A stretch of DNA of 64,000 bases from Haloprofundus halobius (GTDB lineage: Archaea; Halobacteriota; Halobacteria; Halobacteriales; Haloferacaceae), in the NCBI RefSeq assembly GCF_020097835.1, contig NZ_CP083669.1, forward strand, positions 35,407 through 99,406, read 5' to 3'. The position numbers and the translations under genes are program-made. The notes below the pieces were generated by a model. The model saw only the letters and a program-made list of their open reading frames with translations, was not told the origin of the DNA and ran no database searches. Below are positions 25,496 to 34,173 of this stretch, in pieces. Every line of letters starts with the position of its first letter. The first letter of the stretch is position 1.

Positions 25496-25602
25496 GCCCC
25501 ATTCACATATAGGTTATCCACCCTCGGTGTGATTGATTCCACCCCATTCACACTCTGGGGGGGCTTGCTGAAACGGAGCACCCCCCGGAGTGTGAATGGG
25601 AT
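25496..25602. repeat. origin-like iterons, upstream side of orc1
   Basis: Copies of the iteron motif: a partial inverted copy at 25496-25508, a diverged direct copy at 25518-25537, an inverted copy CCCCATTCACACTCTGGGGG (25543-25562) and a direct copy ACCCCCCGGAGTGTGAATGG (25580-25599). The last two face each other across a short spacer. Together with the 23.7-24.2 kb set they bracket orc1. Confidence 0.75.
25505..25513 (-). promoter_or_regulatory. TATA box of orc1, inside a partial iteron
   Basis: CCTATATGT on the minus strand, centred 28 bases before the orc1 ATG, and part of the partial iteron at 25496-25508. Confidence 0.5.
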
Positions 25603-25656
25603 TGACCCTGTCGCCCACTTCTGTTTTTGCTCACCTCAGATGATATCTGGACCTAC

Positions 25657-27822
25657 TCATTTGTTCCGGGCCGCTGTGAAATCCGTCAGCTCCGCCTCTC
25701 GTGTCTCTGCGAGTCTCCGTCGAATGTCTGTACGATCCCACCCGAGCGGCAACAGCACGCTCTCGACAGTTCTGACCAGTTGCGTCTCGTAGTATGAGGC
25801 GTCGTAGGTCTCGATCGCTTCGTGGGCGAGGGCGACCCGGTCTCGCGAGGATTTCTCGTCGTCGACGACCACATACTCGATATCCTGGCCCGGGTGGACT
25901 GCTAGGTCCTGCTCGCGGGCTCGCTTCAAGGCGGCCACGTTCTGGGTATTCTGTGAGTAGCCTTCCAGCGGCTTGGAGACACGATTCCGCTCGACGAGCC
26001 GCTCTACTGTTACGTTCCCCGCCTGCAGTTCGTCGATTGCACGTTCGAGACGCCCGAGCACCGCGTCCGGTGACCGCGTGGCATCGAGCCGGTCGAGACA
26101 GTCCCGCTGGACGTCCTCGATGAACGGCGGGGTTGAGCGCTGTCGGGCTTCGATGCCTCTGATCTTGAAATCGTCGTCGCCGGCGACCTTCCCGAAGTAC
26201 TTCGTCAACGCGCCGGCGTCGCTCTCGTGCTGCGGCACGAACGCCACCCAGTCGTAGTGAGCTTCGTGTTCGAGCCGAATCTCGACGCATTCCGTAATCT
26301 CCGTCGCGAGCGTCTCGAGGTCCTCGCGGTCCTCGTCGTCGACGTCGGGATGGGGGGTCACCCAGATGGAGTCGACGATACCGTGGACGACCCGCCAGCC
26401 GCCGGCTTCCAGCCGCTGTTTCGCCGTCAGTAGTATCTCGCGAGCGAACGCGTTGATCGCCTCGTGACACTCGATGCGGCCGAATTTCGCGTTGCTGAAC
26501 CCCTGATAGCCGAAGCAGGCGACGAGGATCCACTTCAGCGCTCCCGACCGCCCCTCGAGTTCTGCCAGTCGGTCCTCGTCGGGGTCGTCTCGTTCCTTCT
26601 TGCGACGGATGGCCGCCTTGATCTCGTCGCGCGCGTCGATGATCGGCTGTAGCACGTCGACGAGGTAGCCCCGGTCGTCGCAGATCGAGTATCCGAGGCC
26701 GGGGACGTCGTCGCGGTCGCTGTGGCAGTCACACCGGATGACGTCCGGTGAGACGTTCCGGGTACAGATGATATTCGGGTACAACGAGGAGAAGTCGAGT
26801 TCGTGGACGTTCTCATGGAGGCCGACCTCGGGGGCAAAGATGAATCCGCCACGGTCGGCGTCGTGGAGCGTCCCCATCTGCTTGTAGAACTCGTGGCGCC
26901 AGGAGTTCCACGGGACGAGGACCCCGCGGTCGTGGGCCTCGCAGATCTGGATCGCCGTGAGAACGTTCCCGATCGATGCCCACGCAAGCTCCTGGACGGG
27001 CTTGTTCGAGCGCGACACGAGGTCGAGGACGCCGTCGAGGTTCGTCTCTCCGTAGAAGAACGTGTTCGACTCGTCGATGATCGCCCGGCCGGGCACGTTG
27101 TACCGCGCCGGCGAGTGACCGACGCGGCCGTAGCTCGAGTACGTCGACCGGCTCGCAAGCTGCTGGTAGTCGACGTCCGGCCACCGACTCAGCGAGAAGT
27201 CGTCGGCGCAGGCGTCCGTCGCCATCTCGTACAGCGTCGGGACGATCTCGCTGGTTGAGCAGACCAGGACATCCGGATCGTGCGCTTCGAGTGCACCTTG
27301 GACGGCGGTCAGGATATCCGTCGGCGAGCCGGTGACGGCGTCGCCGGCGACGGACAGTTTCTCGTAGACGTCGTTGCTCGTTTCGGTCACCGGGACGCTG
27401 AGCCGGAGCGTCGACAGTTCGCTCGCCGGCGTCGGATCGGCGCCGGTCTCCAGACAGTACCGGAACTCTCGCGAGAAGTCGACGTTGAAACAGGCGAGAT
27501 CCCCGACTGGATAGTCCGACAGCTGGCGTGCCTGCCGGGCGAGTGGGGTGACGCGGTCGATGTGTGCGACGTCGACCGCGAGAACGGTATCCTCGTCTCG
27601 TCGAAAGCCCGGCCGTCGTGCAACCATCTCGGTCGCGACGACATCCGGGTGCTGGTCGTACACCGATTGGAGCGTCGTAAGGTCGAGGTCGGCATCAGGG
27701 TCGCGAGCAGCGACGTAGAAGCGTGGGGTGTAGTCATCGCGCTCGGTTGCGACGGCGCCGTCGGCGGTTGCCTCCCACTCCAGGACGCGGCCGTCGTCCA
27801 GAAAGTCGATACTGAACGGCAT
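25657..27822 (-). CDS. polB: B-family DNA polymerase lacking exonuclease residues
   Basis: 721 residues from ATG 27822 (GTG 27828 possible). Polymerase motif A is ELDFSSLYPNII, motif B is GALKWILVACFGYQGFSNAK, and motif C is VVHGIVDSIWV, where the usual first Asp of YxDTDS is Ile and only the second Asp remains. In the N-terminal third the places expected for the three exonuclease motifs carry no D-x-E, N-x3-D or Y-x3-D pattern (TLRLSVPVTETS, DPDVLVCSTSEIV), so proofreading is probably absent. It is a plasmid-type archaeal PolB, shorter than the chromosomal replicase. It ends a three-gene operon with a small protein and a RecA-like protein, which suggests repair or translesion synthesis (inference). 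Confidence 0.85.
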   Translation of the reverse strand: MPFSIDFLDDGRVLEWEATADGAVATERDDYTPRFYVAARDPDADLDLTTLQSVYDQHPDVVATEMVARRPGFRRDEDTVLAVDVAHIDRVTPLARQARQLSDYPVGDLACFNVDFSREFRYCLETGADPTPASELSTLRLSVPVTETSNDVYEKLSVAGDAVTGSPTDILTAVQGALEAHDPDVLVCSTSEIVPTLYEMATDACADDFSLSRWPDVDYQQLASRSTYSSYGRVGHSPARYNVPGRAIIDESNTFFYGETNLDGVLDLVSRSNKPVQELAWASIGNVLTAIQICEAHDRGVLVPWNSWRHEFYKQMGTLHDADRGGFIFAPEVGLHENVHELDFSSLYPNIICTRNVSPDVIRCDCHSDRDDVPGLGYSICDDRGYLVDVLQPIIDARDEIKAAIRRKKERDDPDEDRLAELEGRSGALKWILVACFGYQGFSNAKFGRIECHEAINAFAREILLTAKQRLEAGGWRVVHGIVDSIWVTPHPDVDDEDREDLETLATEITECVEIRLEHEAHYDWVAFVPQHESDAGALTKYFGKVAGDDDFKIRGIEARQRSTPPFIEDVQRDCLDRLDATRSPDAVLGRLERAIDELQAGNVTVERLVERNRVSKPLEGYSQNTQNVAALKRAREQDLAVHPGQDIEYVVVDDEKSSRDRVALAHEAIETYDASYYETQLVRTVESVLLPLGWDRTDIRRRLAETREAELTDFTAARNK

Positions 27823-27824
27823 CG

Positions 27825-28130
27825 TCACGGGTTCGAGTCCAGTGGAGCGGCCTCCTGGTCATCGCTCGTTGTGACTGCAGCTTCGAGCTCCTCGAGACGT
27901 TCCTCGTGGTCGTCGAGGCGGGCCTCCTGTTCGAGATCGATGCTGAGCAGCGCCGGCAGCAGCGGGTTCTGGTGGTTCAACAGCCCGCTCGCGTCGGCGT
28001 GCCCGCGTGCGTACTCGAAGAGCCGATCGAATCGCGGCTGGTCGCGACGCCGCAGTGCCCGCCGGAACTCTGCCCAGCGCTCTTCGATGGCCCGCAGCGC
28101 ATCTCGGTATGTCGGGTTTGTGCGTCCCAT
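27825..28130 (-). CDS. small helical protein of the polB operon
   Basis: 101 residues starting MGRTNPTYRDALRAIEERWA. Basic, helical N-terminus, a middle with LLNHQNPLLPALLSIDLEQE, and a coiled-coil end (ARLDDHEERLEELEAAV). Its stop abuts the polB start and its own start lies 3 bases after the previous stop, so the three genes are translationally coupled. It may be an accessory or bridging subunit; no known family. Confidence 0.7.
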   Translation of the reverse strand: MGRTNPTYRDALRAIEERWAEFRRALRRRDQPRFDRLFEYARGHADASGLLNHQNPLLPALLSIDLEQEARLDDHEERLEELEAAVTTSDDQEAAPLDSNP

Positions 28131-28132
28131 CG

Positions 28133-29083
28133 CTATCGCCCTCCTGTACCGCTCGCCGTCCACGCATCGAGCAAGGGATCCGCGGTGGCCGCGACCGTCT
28201 CACCGTCAGCGGTGACGCCCGTCCCGACACCCTCCGGGGTCGGCGTCGACGGCCCCGGTGTCGTCGGCTCCTCGCCGACCTGCGTGGCGCGTGCTGCGAG
28301 CAGCTGCCGCCAGTACGCGAACGTCGTCTGGTAGTACGCGCCGTCGTCGACGGGATAGACGAGCGTCTCGAAGTCCTCGCCGACGACCCGTGGGCCCATC
28401 CGAGTTTGCTCGCACTCGAGGTGATGGTCGGCGACCGTCGCAATTGGCTCGGTGAATTCGTTTCGTTCGTTTCGCGTAACGAGCACCGGGATGTCGTACC
28501 CATCGGCGTAGGTCGCCAACCGGGCGAGAGTTCGGGCCTGGAGGGTTTTTGCGTGGGTTTCGCCGAGGGTATCGTCGGCGCGGTACTGGGCGTCGACGGC
28601 CGGCGCGACGATGAGGGCGGGTGTGTGGGGGGACGTTTCCTTGTCGCGACTTGGTGCCCGTCGACCGGCCGCCCCGGCATCGGTGGTGGACATTTGGATC
28701 GACTTGTTCACTGCCGTCGGGAGATCACAGACGGCGCCGTAGTGCTGGTACGCGGTAAATCCGCGTGCGACGTGGATTCGGTTGAGCAACCGTTGACTGG
28801 GCGCGATCTGGGCGAGTGTCGTCGTTGTCGCGTGACCATTTGCGTCGACCCAGAAGGCGGGCCCGTCGTGCAGGAGGAGATGGTCGAGCACGAGCGACTG
28901 CAGGATCGGGACGCCGCGGCCACTCTCGACGTCGAGCAGCGTGATTCCGTCGTCGAGCTGCGGTAACAGCATCTCGTCCGTAGCCGGATCGGCCTGGTCA
29001 GCGAGGGACCGATTGCGGTCAGCGCCCCGTGTCGGCTGGTCGACCGCCAACCGGTTCGACGTCGATGTAGAGTGCTTAGGCAT
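28133..29083 (-). CDS. RecA/RadA-like protein without Walker A
   Basis: 316 residues from ATG 29083. Residues 40-200 follow the RecA-core order: a beta strand plus the loop position (LLDVESGRGVPILQSLVLDH), a strand pattern GPAFWVDANGHATTTTLAQI, then ALIVAPAVDAQYR as Walker-B-like strand and IPVLVTRNERNEF. The glycine-lysine of a P-loop is missing, so ATP hydrolysis is doubtful. The C-terminus is a disordered Pro/Thr tail. This recalls bacterial ImuA/SulA-like inactive RecA relatives that work with polymerases; here it heads the polB operon. Confidence 0.65.
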   Translation of the reverse strand: MPKHSTSTSNRLAVDQPTRGADRNRSLADQADPATDEMLLPQLDDGITLLDVESGRGVPILQSLVLDHLLLHDGPAFWVDANGHATTTTLAQIAPSQRLLNRIHVARGFTAYQHYGAVCDLPTAVNKSIQMSTTDAGAAGRRAPSRDKETSPHTPALIVAPAVDAQYRADDTLGETHAKTLQARTLARLATYADGYDIPVLVTRNERNEFTEPIATVADHHLECEQTRMGPRVVGEDFETLVYPVDDGAYYQTTFAYWRQLLAARATQVGEEPTTPGPSTPTPEGVGTGVTADGETVAATADPLLDAWTASGTGGR

Positions 29084-29239
29084 ACTCAACTAGATGCCCA
29101 CCTTTCCGATAAGCCGCGGCGTGTCACTTCCGCGTTTCAGGGAACCGATCTGAATACAACAAGTGGCGTCGTTGTTTGCGTGTTTTCGTGTTAGAATGTA
29201 CACTTCCGAGAACAATTCCGATATGAGACGCCTCCTTCG

Positions 29240-29282
29240 TTAACCAACAATTGGATGCATACTCCCTTGGTCTGTTGGTTAA
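29240..29282. promoter_or_regulatory. inverted repeat copy 4
   Basis: TTAACCAACA (29240-29249) and TGTTGGTTAA (29273-29282), perfect arms. It lies about 157 bases upstream of the polB-operon start and just past the end of the DUF262 gene. No gene is visible in 29084-29362. Confidence 0.65.
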
Positions 29283-29362
29283 TACGTGAGGAGCTCAGTA
29301 GCCCGTTGTCTCAGTTTAATTTCTGTGAAAATTCTATAGGACTGCGACGTGCAATTCTCTCT

Positions 29363-31276
29363 TCACTTCACGTATTTGTCAATCAAGTAGTCGGTAATCT
29401 GCTCTTCGCGAGCCTGGATAAACGCCTGTGCGTTCTCCGGGGTGGGCTCGATATCGGGATACTGATTTACACGTTGAATACGCTCAGACTCGGCGTTGCC
29501 GAGGTCGTCCAACCAGTCGTGGGGCCACTGGTCGCTTTTGATTTCTTCGTTCATCTCGTGTGGCAACAGCTGTAGATTCCCGATTCGATTAAGATCAACA
29601 GTCTCTCCAATAGATTCAGATACGGATTCTGCCCTGCTTTTCGGGTAGATGTGGTCAACCGAGTAGTCGCCAATACTGGTGGACGTCGATTGCGTATATG
29701 ATTCCTCAATGAGGCCGAGTACTGCCGTGACATCTGTGTCAGTATATACAGGCTCTCCTGGGCTGCTCTCGTAACGAGCGTTGGCTACGACTCGACGGAT
29801 ATCTTCAGCAGATGGGCTGATGTTCTCCGATTCAAATAGCTCCTCTCCTGGGAAAACGATGGGCTCGTTGGGTTCTGGTTCCCATTCGCGAAGGTATCGC
29901 ATCCAGTTGCGGCACTTGCCGTAGGTCAGAACCTGGTAGTACTTGTTCAGCAAGAGGGCTCTTGCGACGAACTGGAAAACACTCTCGCGGTTCGCGTCGG
30001 AGACCTCAGCATCCGGATTCTGGTAATAGAACACGCCAAGTAGTGCGAAAATGGGCATCGTGTTCATAACCGAGCTCCGAATCCCGCTCTCAATTACTGT
30101 CTGGAAAGCCTTCTCGAGCGATGACCGAAACCACTCGAATCGCCGTCCGGCGACGACGGGCTCATTATACAGCCACCGCTCGCGCATCTCGTCCATTCTA
30201 TCTTCATCGATACTGCTAAGATTGCTGCGGAGGAGGTCTGTTCCGACTAGGTATGCTGTATATCGGAGAAACAGCTTCCGGTCGATTTCTTGCTCATACT
30301 CAGGGAACTTCTGTTTAAATTCGTCAATCCAATCTTGGATGACCTCCCGAGGATTGATTCGCTCCCCCTCCTCTTCCGCGTACGGCCAATAACTCATTAG
30401 TTTTGAGAGGAGGAGCTGGTAGGGCTTCGGATCAGAGCCCTCCATGTTCAGCCTCGTGAATATCTCGGGAATTTCAGACCTATCCTTGTTCGTACTGTCT
30501 GTTTCGAGATCGTCCTGTAGAACGTTGCTCGTAATGTCTCTCGCGACGGCCATCGAAATACTGCGCAGCTGGTAGCGGGTTTCGTTGTCCGCCCTCAATT
30601 CGGCGGTGTCCACGTATTCATCGACGACTTCGCTAAGTGCTCTTCCCTCAAGCACCGTGGAGTTCCCGGAGCCCCCGTCGTCGCCTCCGTTCCATAACTC
30701 CCCGACCGGCATCCACAGGTGTCGCGTGTCGCCAGTCATGGAATAGCCGGTATCGTCCGTTCCTCCAAACTTCCCTGTCGATTTGAACTCAAACTCGTAG
30801 TCGCCTGCTGTATCGTCGCGATCGTACTCTGGGTGGCCGAATAGGTCAACGCACAGCCGCTGGCCTTCCCAGTACTGGAGCTGATCACTGGGCTTCCCTC
30901 GTCCGCCATTGTATACGGTAATCCCGCCCTCGACACCGATATAGAGTGAGTTCAGCCGCTGCTGGCCGTCTATGATCAGAATCTCCGGTTCTTTGTCTTC
31001 AACTTCCTGATTGTAGAGGTCGTATTCTGCCAAAACTGGATCCGGTGGCCGATAGTCATCAGCGACATACATCCGCAGAAAATTATACGAGTTGTAGTCG
31101 CTGATATTGGCCGCTCGAACTCTCCATTCAGTTATAGCTCCGATTGGATAGTCTCGAATCAATGAATCGAACAGTTCCTCAATCTGCCTGGGATTCCAGA
31201 CAAACTCCCGCTGGAGGCCGGGAAGAAAGATATGGTCGTTTATTTCAGACAAATAATCCGAGACCTGTCTGGACAT
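29363..31276 (-). CDS. DUF262/DUF1524 (GmrSD-type) defence nuclease
   Basis: 637 residues from ATG 31276. The N-terminal DUF262 domain has LPGLQREFVWNPRQIEELFD and the DGQQRLNSL motif (D103 to L111), which binds and hydrolyses NTP. The C-terminal DUF1524 part has an HNH-like motif, YSVDHIYPKSRAES, followed by NRIGNLQLLPHEMNEE. GmrSD-type proteins restrict DNA with modified bases such as glucosylated hydroxymethylcytosine. A leaderless promoter lies just upstream. It is a single-gene defence system. Confidence 0.9.
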   Translation of the reverse strand: MSRQVSDYLSEINDHIFLPGLQREFVWNPRQIEELFDSLIRDYPIGAITEWRVRAANISDYNSYNFLRMYVADDYRPPDPVLAEYDLYNQEVEDKEPEILIIDGQQRLNSLYIGVEGGITVYNGGRGKPSDQLQYWEGQRLCVDLFGHPEYDRDDTAGDYEFEFKSTGKFGGTDDTGYSMTGDTRHLWMPVGELWNGGDDGGSGNSTVLEGRALSEVVDEYVDTAELRADNETRYQLRSISMAVARDITSNVLQDDLETDSTNKDRSEIPEIFTRLNMEGSDPKPYQLLLSKLMSYWPYAEEEGERINPREVIQDWIDEFKQKFPEYEQEIDRKLFLRYTAYLVGTDLLRSNLSSIDEDRMDEMRERWLYNEPVVAGRRFEWFRSSLEKAFQTVIESGIRSSVMNTMPIFALLGVFYYQNPDAEVSDANRESVFQFVARALLLNKYYQVLTYGKCRNWMRYLREWEPEPNEPIVFPGEELFESENISPSAEDIRRVVANARYESSPGEPVYTDTDVTAVLGLIEESYTQSTSTSIGDYSVDHIYPKSRAESVSESIGETVDLNRIGNLQLLPHEMNEEIKSDQWPHDWLDDLGNAESERIQRVNQYPDIEPTPENAQAFIQAREEQITDYLIDKYVK

Positions 31277-31297
31277 GGTCACCAGAACGGAAGATGA

Positions 31298-31305
31298 GTA
31301 TTTAT
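31298..31305 (-). promoter_or_regulatory. TATA box of the DUF262 gene
   Basis: TATAAATA on the minus strand, 26 bases before the ATG at 31276, consistent with a leaderless mRNA. Confidence 0.6.
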
Positions 31306-31471
31306 ACTCTGTTGTCGACCATCCAATCTCAGGTGTATACTGCCAGAATTAACTCGAAGGCCTGACTGAACTGCTGAGTTACGGTGTGAACGGATCAGTC
31401 GCCGAATTTTTGCCGTTGTGTGCCCGTTTCCGAGAAGTTTCCAGAATCAGGCTTGTCCAGTGCTGGCTCGG

Positions 31472-31513
31472 TTAACCTACACTCTGTGCGTGACGGGGGC
31501 GTTTGTTGGTTAA
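31472..31513. promoter_or_regulatory. inverted repeat copy 5 (one mismatch)
   Basis: TTAACCTACA (31472-31481) and TGTTGGTTAA (31504-31513). It sits 65 bases before the SRAP start in the 302-base gap 31277-31578, which otherwise holds only the TATA box of the DUF262 gene. Confidence 0.6.
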
Positions 31514-31578
31514 GTACGTTAGTACTGCGAAATTCCTGTGCGACCACGTTGAAGATGCCTCCTTCCGAACTCTCTGGT

Positions 31579-32265
31579 ATGTGTGGCCGAAACTCGCTCT
31601 TCATCGACCAAGCAGACCTCGAGGCCCGCTTCGATGCCAAGGTCGTCGCGGACGGCGGGTACACACCCCGATACAACATCGCGCCTGACGACGACCTACA
31701 CATCATCACGAACGAGGCCTCCGACGAGATCGACGCCTACCACTGGGGGTTGATTCCGTTCTGGGCGGACGAGCCCGAGGAGGGCATCATCAACGCTCGC
31801 TCCGAGACTGCCGACGAGAAACGCGTCTTCGAGCGGGCATGGGAATCACGTCCCTGCCTCGTCCCCTCGTCAGGGTTCTACGAGTGGAAATCACCGAACG
31901 GCGGGTCGAAACAGCCCTACCGGATTTACCGCGAAGACGACCCTGCCTTCGCGATGGCCGGGCTCTGGGACGTCTGGGAGGGCGACGACGAGACGATCTC
32001 GTGCGTCACAATTCTGACGACGGAGCCGAACGACTTGATGAACTCCATCCACGGTCGGATGCCGGTCGTCCTCCCGAGGGACGCCGAATCGGACTGGCTC
32101 GCCGCGGATCCGGATACCCGCAAGGAACTGTGCCAGCCGTATCCGAATGACGATCTAGACGCCTACGAGATCTCAACGCGGGTCAATAACCCCGGAAACG
32201 ACGATCCCCAAGTCATTGAGTCGCTGGACCACGAGCAATCGGGCCTCGGCGAGTTCAGTTCCTGA
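31579..32265 (+). CDS. SOS response-associated peptidase (SRAP/HMCES-like)
   Basis: 228 residues. The start is MCGRNSLF; Cys2 is the catalytic residue that crosslinks to abasic sites once Met is removed. Other SRAP marks are RYNIAPDDDLHII, YHWGLIPFWAD, INARSETADEKRVF, PCLVPSSGFYEWK (active-site Glu), and NSIHGRMPVVL (active-site His). SRAP proteins shield abasic sites in ssDNA. The neighbourhood with PolB and a RecA-like protein fits DNA damage handling. Confidence 0.95.
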   Translation: MCGRNSLFIDQADLEARFDAKVVADGGYTPRYNIAPDDDLHIITNEASDEIDAYHWGLIPFWADEPEEGIINARSETADEKRVFERAWESRPCLVPSSGFYEWKSPNGGSKQPYRIYREDDPAFAMAGLWDVWEGDDETISCVTILTTEPNDLMNSIHGRMPVVLPRDAESDWLAADPDTRKELCQPYPNDDLDAYEISTRVNNPGNDDPQVIESLDHEQSGLGEFSS

Positions 32266-32283
32266 TAGCTGATGGCGTAACGG

Positions 32284-33312
32284 TCACTGCATCGGCGACG
32301 CCGCTGCCGAATCGACGAGCGAGTACTCTCGATCCCGACTCGTCCCCTCCGCTTCGAGGAGGTTGTACTGCTCCATTTTCGAGAGGTACGTGCGGATAGT
32401 CCGCTTCGTCCGTGGGTCATCGACGTCCTCGGTATAGCGCTCGTGAATCTCGCTCGGCCCGACCGGGCCGTGCTCGCGAACGATGTCGTAGACAACCCGC
32501 TGATGGGGGGTGAGTGAATCGAGGCTCTTCTGCTTAATCTGGGCCCGAGCATCCTCGGCGGCGTCCAGAAGAATGTCGTCGGTGATGCGCTCGCGGTTCT
32601 CGCGATCTGCTTTGCCGGCGGCCGTTCGGAGGATGCCGATTGCGAGACGGGCGTCGCCGGCGGCTGCGTCGGCGATCCGGTAGAGCTGGTCGTCGGTGAT
32701 GACGTCCTCGTCGAGCCCCCATTTCGCCCGCGCACTCAGAATGTCGTACAGCTGCTCGTCGTGGTACTTGTCCATCCGAACGTGTTCGCTGGAGCGCAGC
32801 CGGCTCACGAGGCGGTCGTCGACGCGACTGAACAGCTCCTCTTCCTTGTTCGCGATGCAGATGATCGCGAACTGTGGGAGGCTGTGGAGATCGTAGATGA
32901 CGCTGGGATCTTCGAGCTGGTCGACCTCGTCGAGGATGACGACGGTTCGCGGGCCGTCGTGCTGCTGAAGCCGGTCGACGAGTTCGTCGTGCGGTGTCGA
33001 CTGCCGGTGGATGTCGATGGTCGCGCCGAGATCGTCGAGGATCTGGTAAAGCGTGCGGAACCGTGTGTAGTTGCGCCAGCAGTTGACGTAGATGGCCTCG
33101 ACGTCGAGGGCCTCTTCACGAAGCCGTTCCGTGACGAATTTCGAGATGCACGTCTTCCCCGTCCCGCTGGGTCCGGTGACGATAGCCGTGTCGGCGGGTT
33201 CACCGTTCGTGATGGGCTCGAGGACGCTAGAGAGATGGTTGACCTCGGCGTCGCGATGCTCAACTTCCCGAGGGACGAACCCGGCCCGGAGAACGCGAGC
33301 ATCGCGGATCAT
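32284..33312 (-). CDS. orc1: Orc1/Cdc6-family protein, second copy
   Basis: 342 residues. Walker A GPSGTGKT (residues 47-54), Walker B VVILDEVDQLE (D128, E129), sensor 1 FAIICIANKEE, sensor 2 AGDARLAIGILR, and a C-terminal winged helix (VYDIVREHGPVGPSEIHERY). It is shorter than the copy at 24213 and has no iterons beside it; inverted repeat 6 lies upstream. It may serve another origin or act as a regulator. Confidence 0.9.
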   Translation of the reverse strand: MIRDARVLRAGFVPREVEHRDAEVNHLSSVLEPITNGEPADTAIVTGPSGTGKTCISKFVTERLREEALDVEAIYVNCWRNYTRFRTLYQILDDLGATIDIHRQSTPHDELVDRLQQHDGPRTVVILDEVDQLEDPSVIYDLHSLPQFAIICIANKEEELFSRVDDRLVSRLRSSEHVRMDKYHDEQLYDILSARAKWGLDEDVITDDQLYRIADAAAGDARLAIGILRTAAGKADRENRERITDDILLDAAEDARAQIKQKSLDSLTPHQRVVYDIVREHGPVGPSEIHERYTEDVDDPRTKRTIRTYLSKMEQYNLLEAEGTSRDREYSLVDSAAASPMQ

Positions 33313-33593
33313 CTGTGGTTGAGGAAATCCTTCTGTGGCAGGATATATAAGCGTATTTGGGTTGTTTCAGGAAAGCATATCCCTACATCTCATCAGTATC
33401 GATTTACCTCTCTGCGCAGCTTTTTCTGCTCTAATCCGAACTCAGCTTTCCGGAAGTCCTAGGAAAACGTGGCTTCTGCCACCTATTCAGATTAACCAAC
33501 AAATGGTCGTATGGCCCACTCTGTTGGTTAACTTTGACACCCTTGACTCACGCTAGTTTCAATAATTTCTGCTTTGGGATGTTTCTATCTGAA
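33313..33593. other. A/T-rich upstream region without a gene
   Basis: Between the second orc1 and the membrane-protein gene. It holds an orc1-side TATA-like stretch (GGATATATAA, 33341-33350) and inverted repeat copy 6. I see no coding region, and no iterons like those around the first orc1. Confidence 0.5.
33492..33531. promoter_or_regulatory. inverted repeat copy 6
   Basis: TTAACCAACA (33492-33501) and TGTTGGTTAA (33522-33531), perfect arms, with 20 bases between. It lies between the second orc1 (minus) and a membrane-protein gene (plus) and could control either. Confidence 0.65.
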
Positions 33594-33603
33594 TAATTTA
33601 TTA
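33594..33603 (+). promoter_or_regulatory. TATA box for the membrane-protein pair
   Basis: TAATTTATTA about 28 bases before the ATG at 33627. Confidence 0.5.
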
Positions 33604-33626
33604 ACTATGTCTTGTATGTAGTACGT

Positions 33627-34172
33627 ATGCTCGCAGTTCCCGATTGGCTCAAATGGAACTACAGCCTTGCCCCACGACATGCGATCTTCGTAGTGGGTGT
33701 ACTATTCGTGACAATCGGATACTGGCGACTTCTCCCAGAGAGAGGATTTGATTCGATCACTACGTCACTGCTCTTGGTCGGTGCGCTTGGAACGCTCGGC
33801 GCAGCGATTCGCTGTTCGATGCAGGAACGTATGACGTTATTCGCGTGGAGCGTTCTAACCCTAGTTGCTGCCTTTCTTGGAGGAGTTGAGCTCCTGCTCA
33901 TCTACGAGAAAACGTCGATGGCGAATATGAGTGCAACACACCTTGAAGCAGCAGTACTGTACACGCTCGCTACTGCAGCCTTCGTCGTTGCTATTGAGCT
34001 ATTCCTCACCATCGCCGGTGGAATCATTCGACGGGCTCTATCCTCACGTTGGGGTGGGGGCGGATCTGGTTCGACGCCTGAAGAGCGGATCCTGACTGAT
34101 ACCGAACTTGAAGAAGGAGGATATACCGAGAACTCTGATCTCAAACGAATCCTCGGCCAGTTATTGATATAG
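33627..34172 (+). CDS. four-helix membrane protein
   Basis: 181 residues from ATG 33627, set by the TATA box. Four hydrophobic segments at about 19-35, 44-60, 71-90 and 107-133 (for example IFVVGVLFVTIGYW and LYTLATAAFVVAIELFLTIA) are followed by a Gly/Ser linker and an acidic cytoplasmic tail (STPEERILTDTELEEGGYTE). No family known. It is followed 1 base later by a tiny membrane protein, so they form an operon. Confidence 0.65.
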   Translation: MLAVPDWLKWNYSLAPRHAIFVVGVLFVTIGYWRLLPERGFDSITTSLLLVGALGTLGAAIRCSMQERMTLFAWSVLTLVAAFLGGVELLLIYEKTSMANMSATHLEAAVLYTLATAAFVVAIELFLTIAGGIIRRALSSRWGGGGSGSTPEERILTDTELEEGGYTENSDLKRILGQLLI

Positions 34173-34173
34173 C

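Noticed and set aside
25631..26533. Minus-strand open frame (300 codons)
   Set aside because: It overlaps polB in another frame and is an Arg-rich shadow.
27280..28966. Plus-strand open frames of 311 and 319 codons
   Set aside because: They are antisense to polB, the small gene and the RecA-like gene, which are supported by motifs and spacing.
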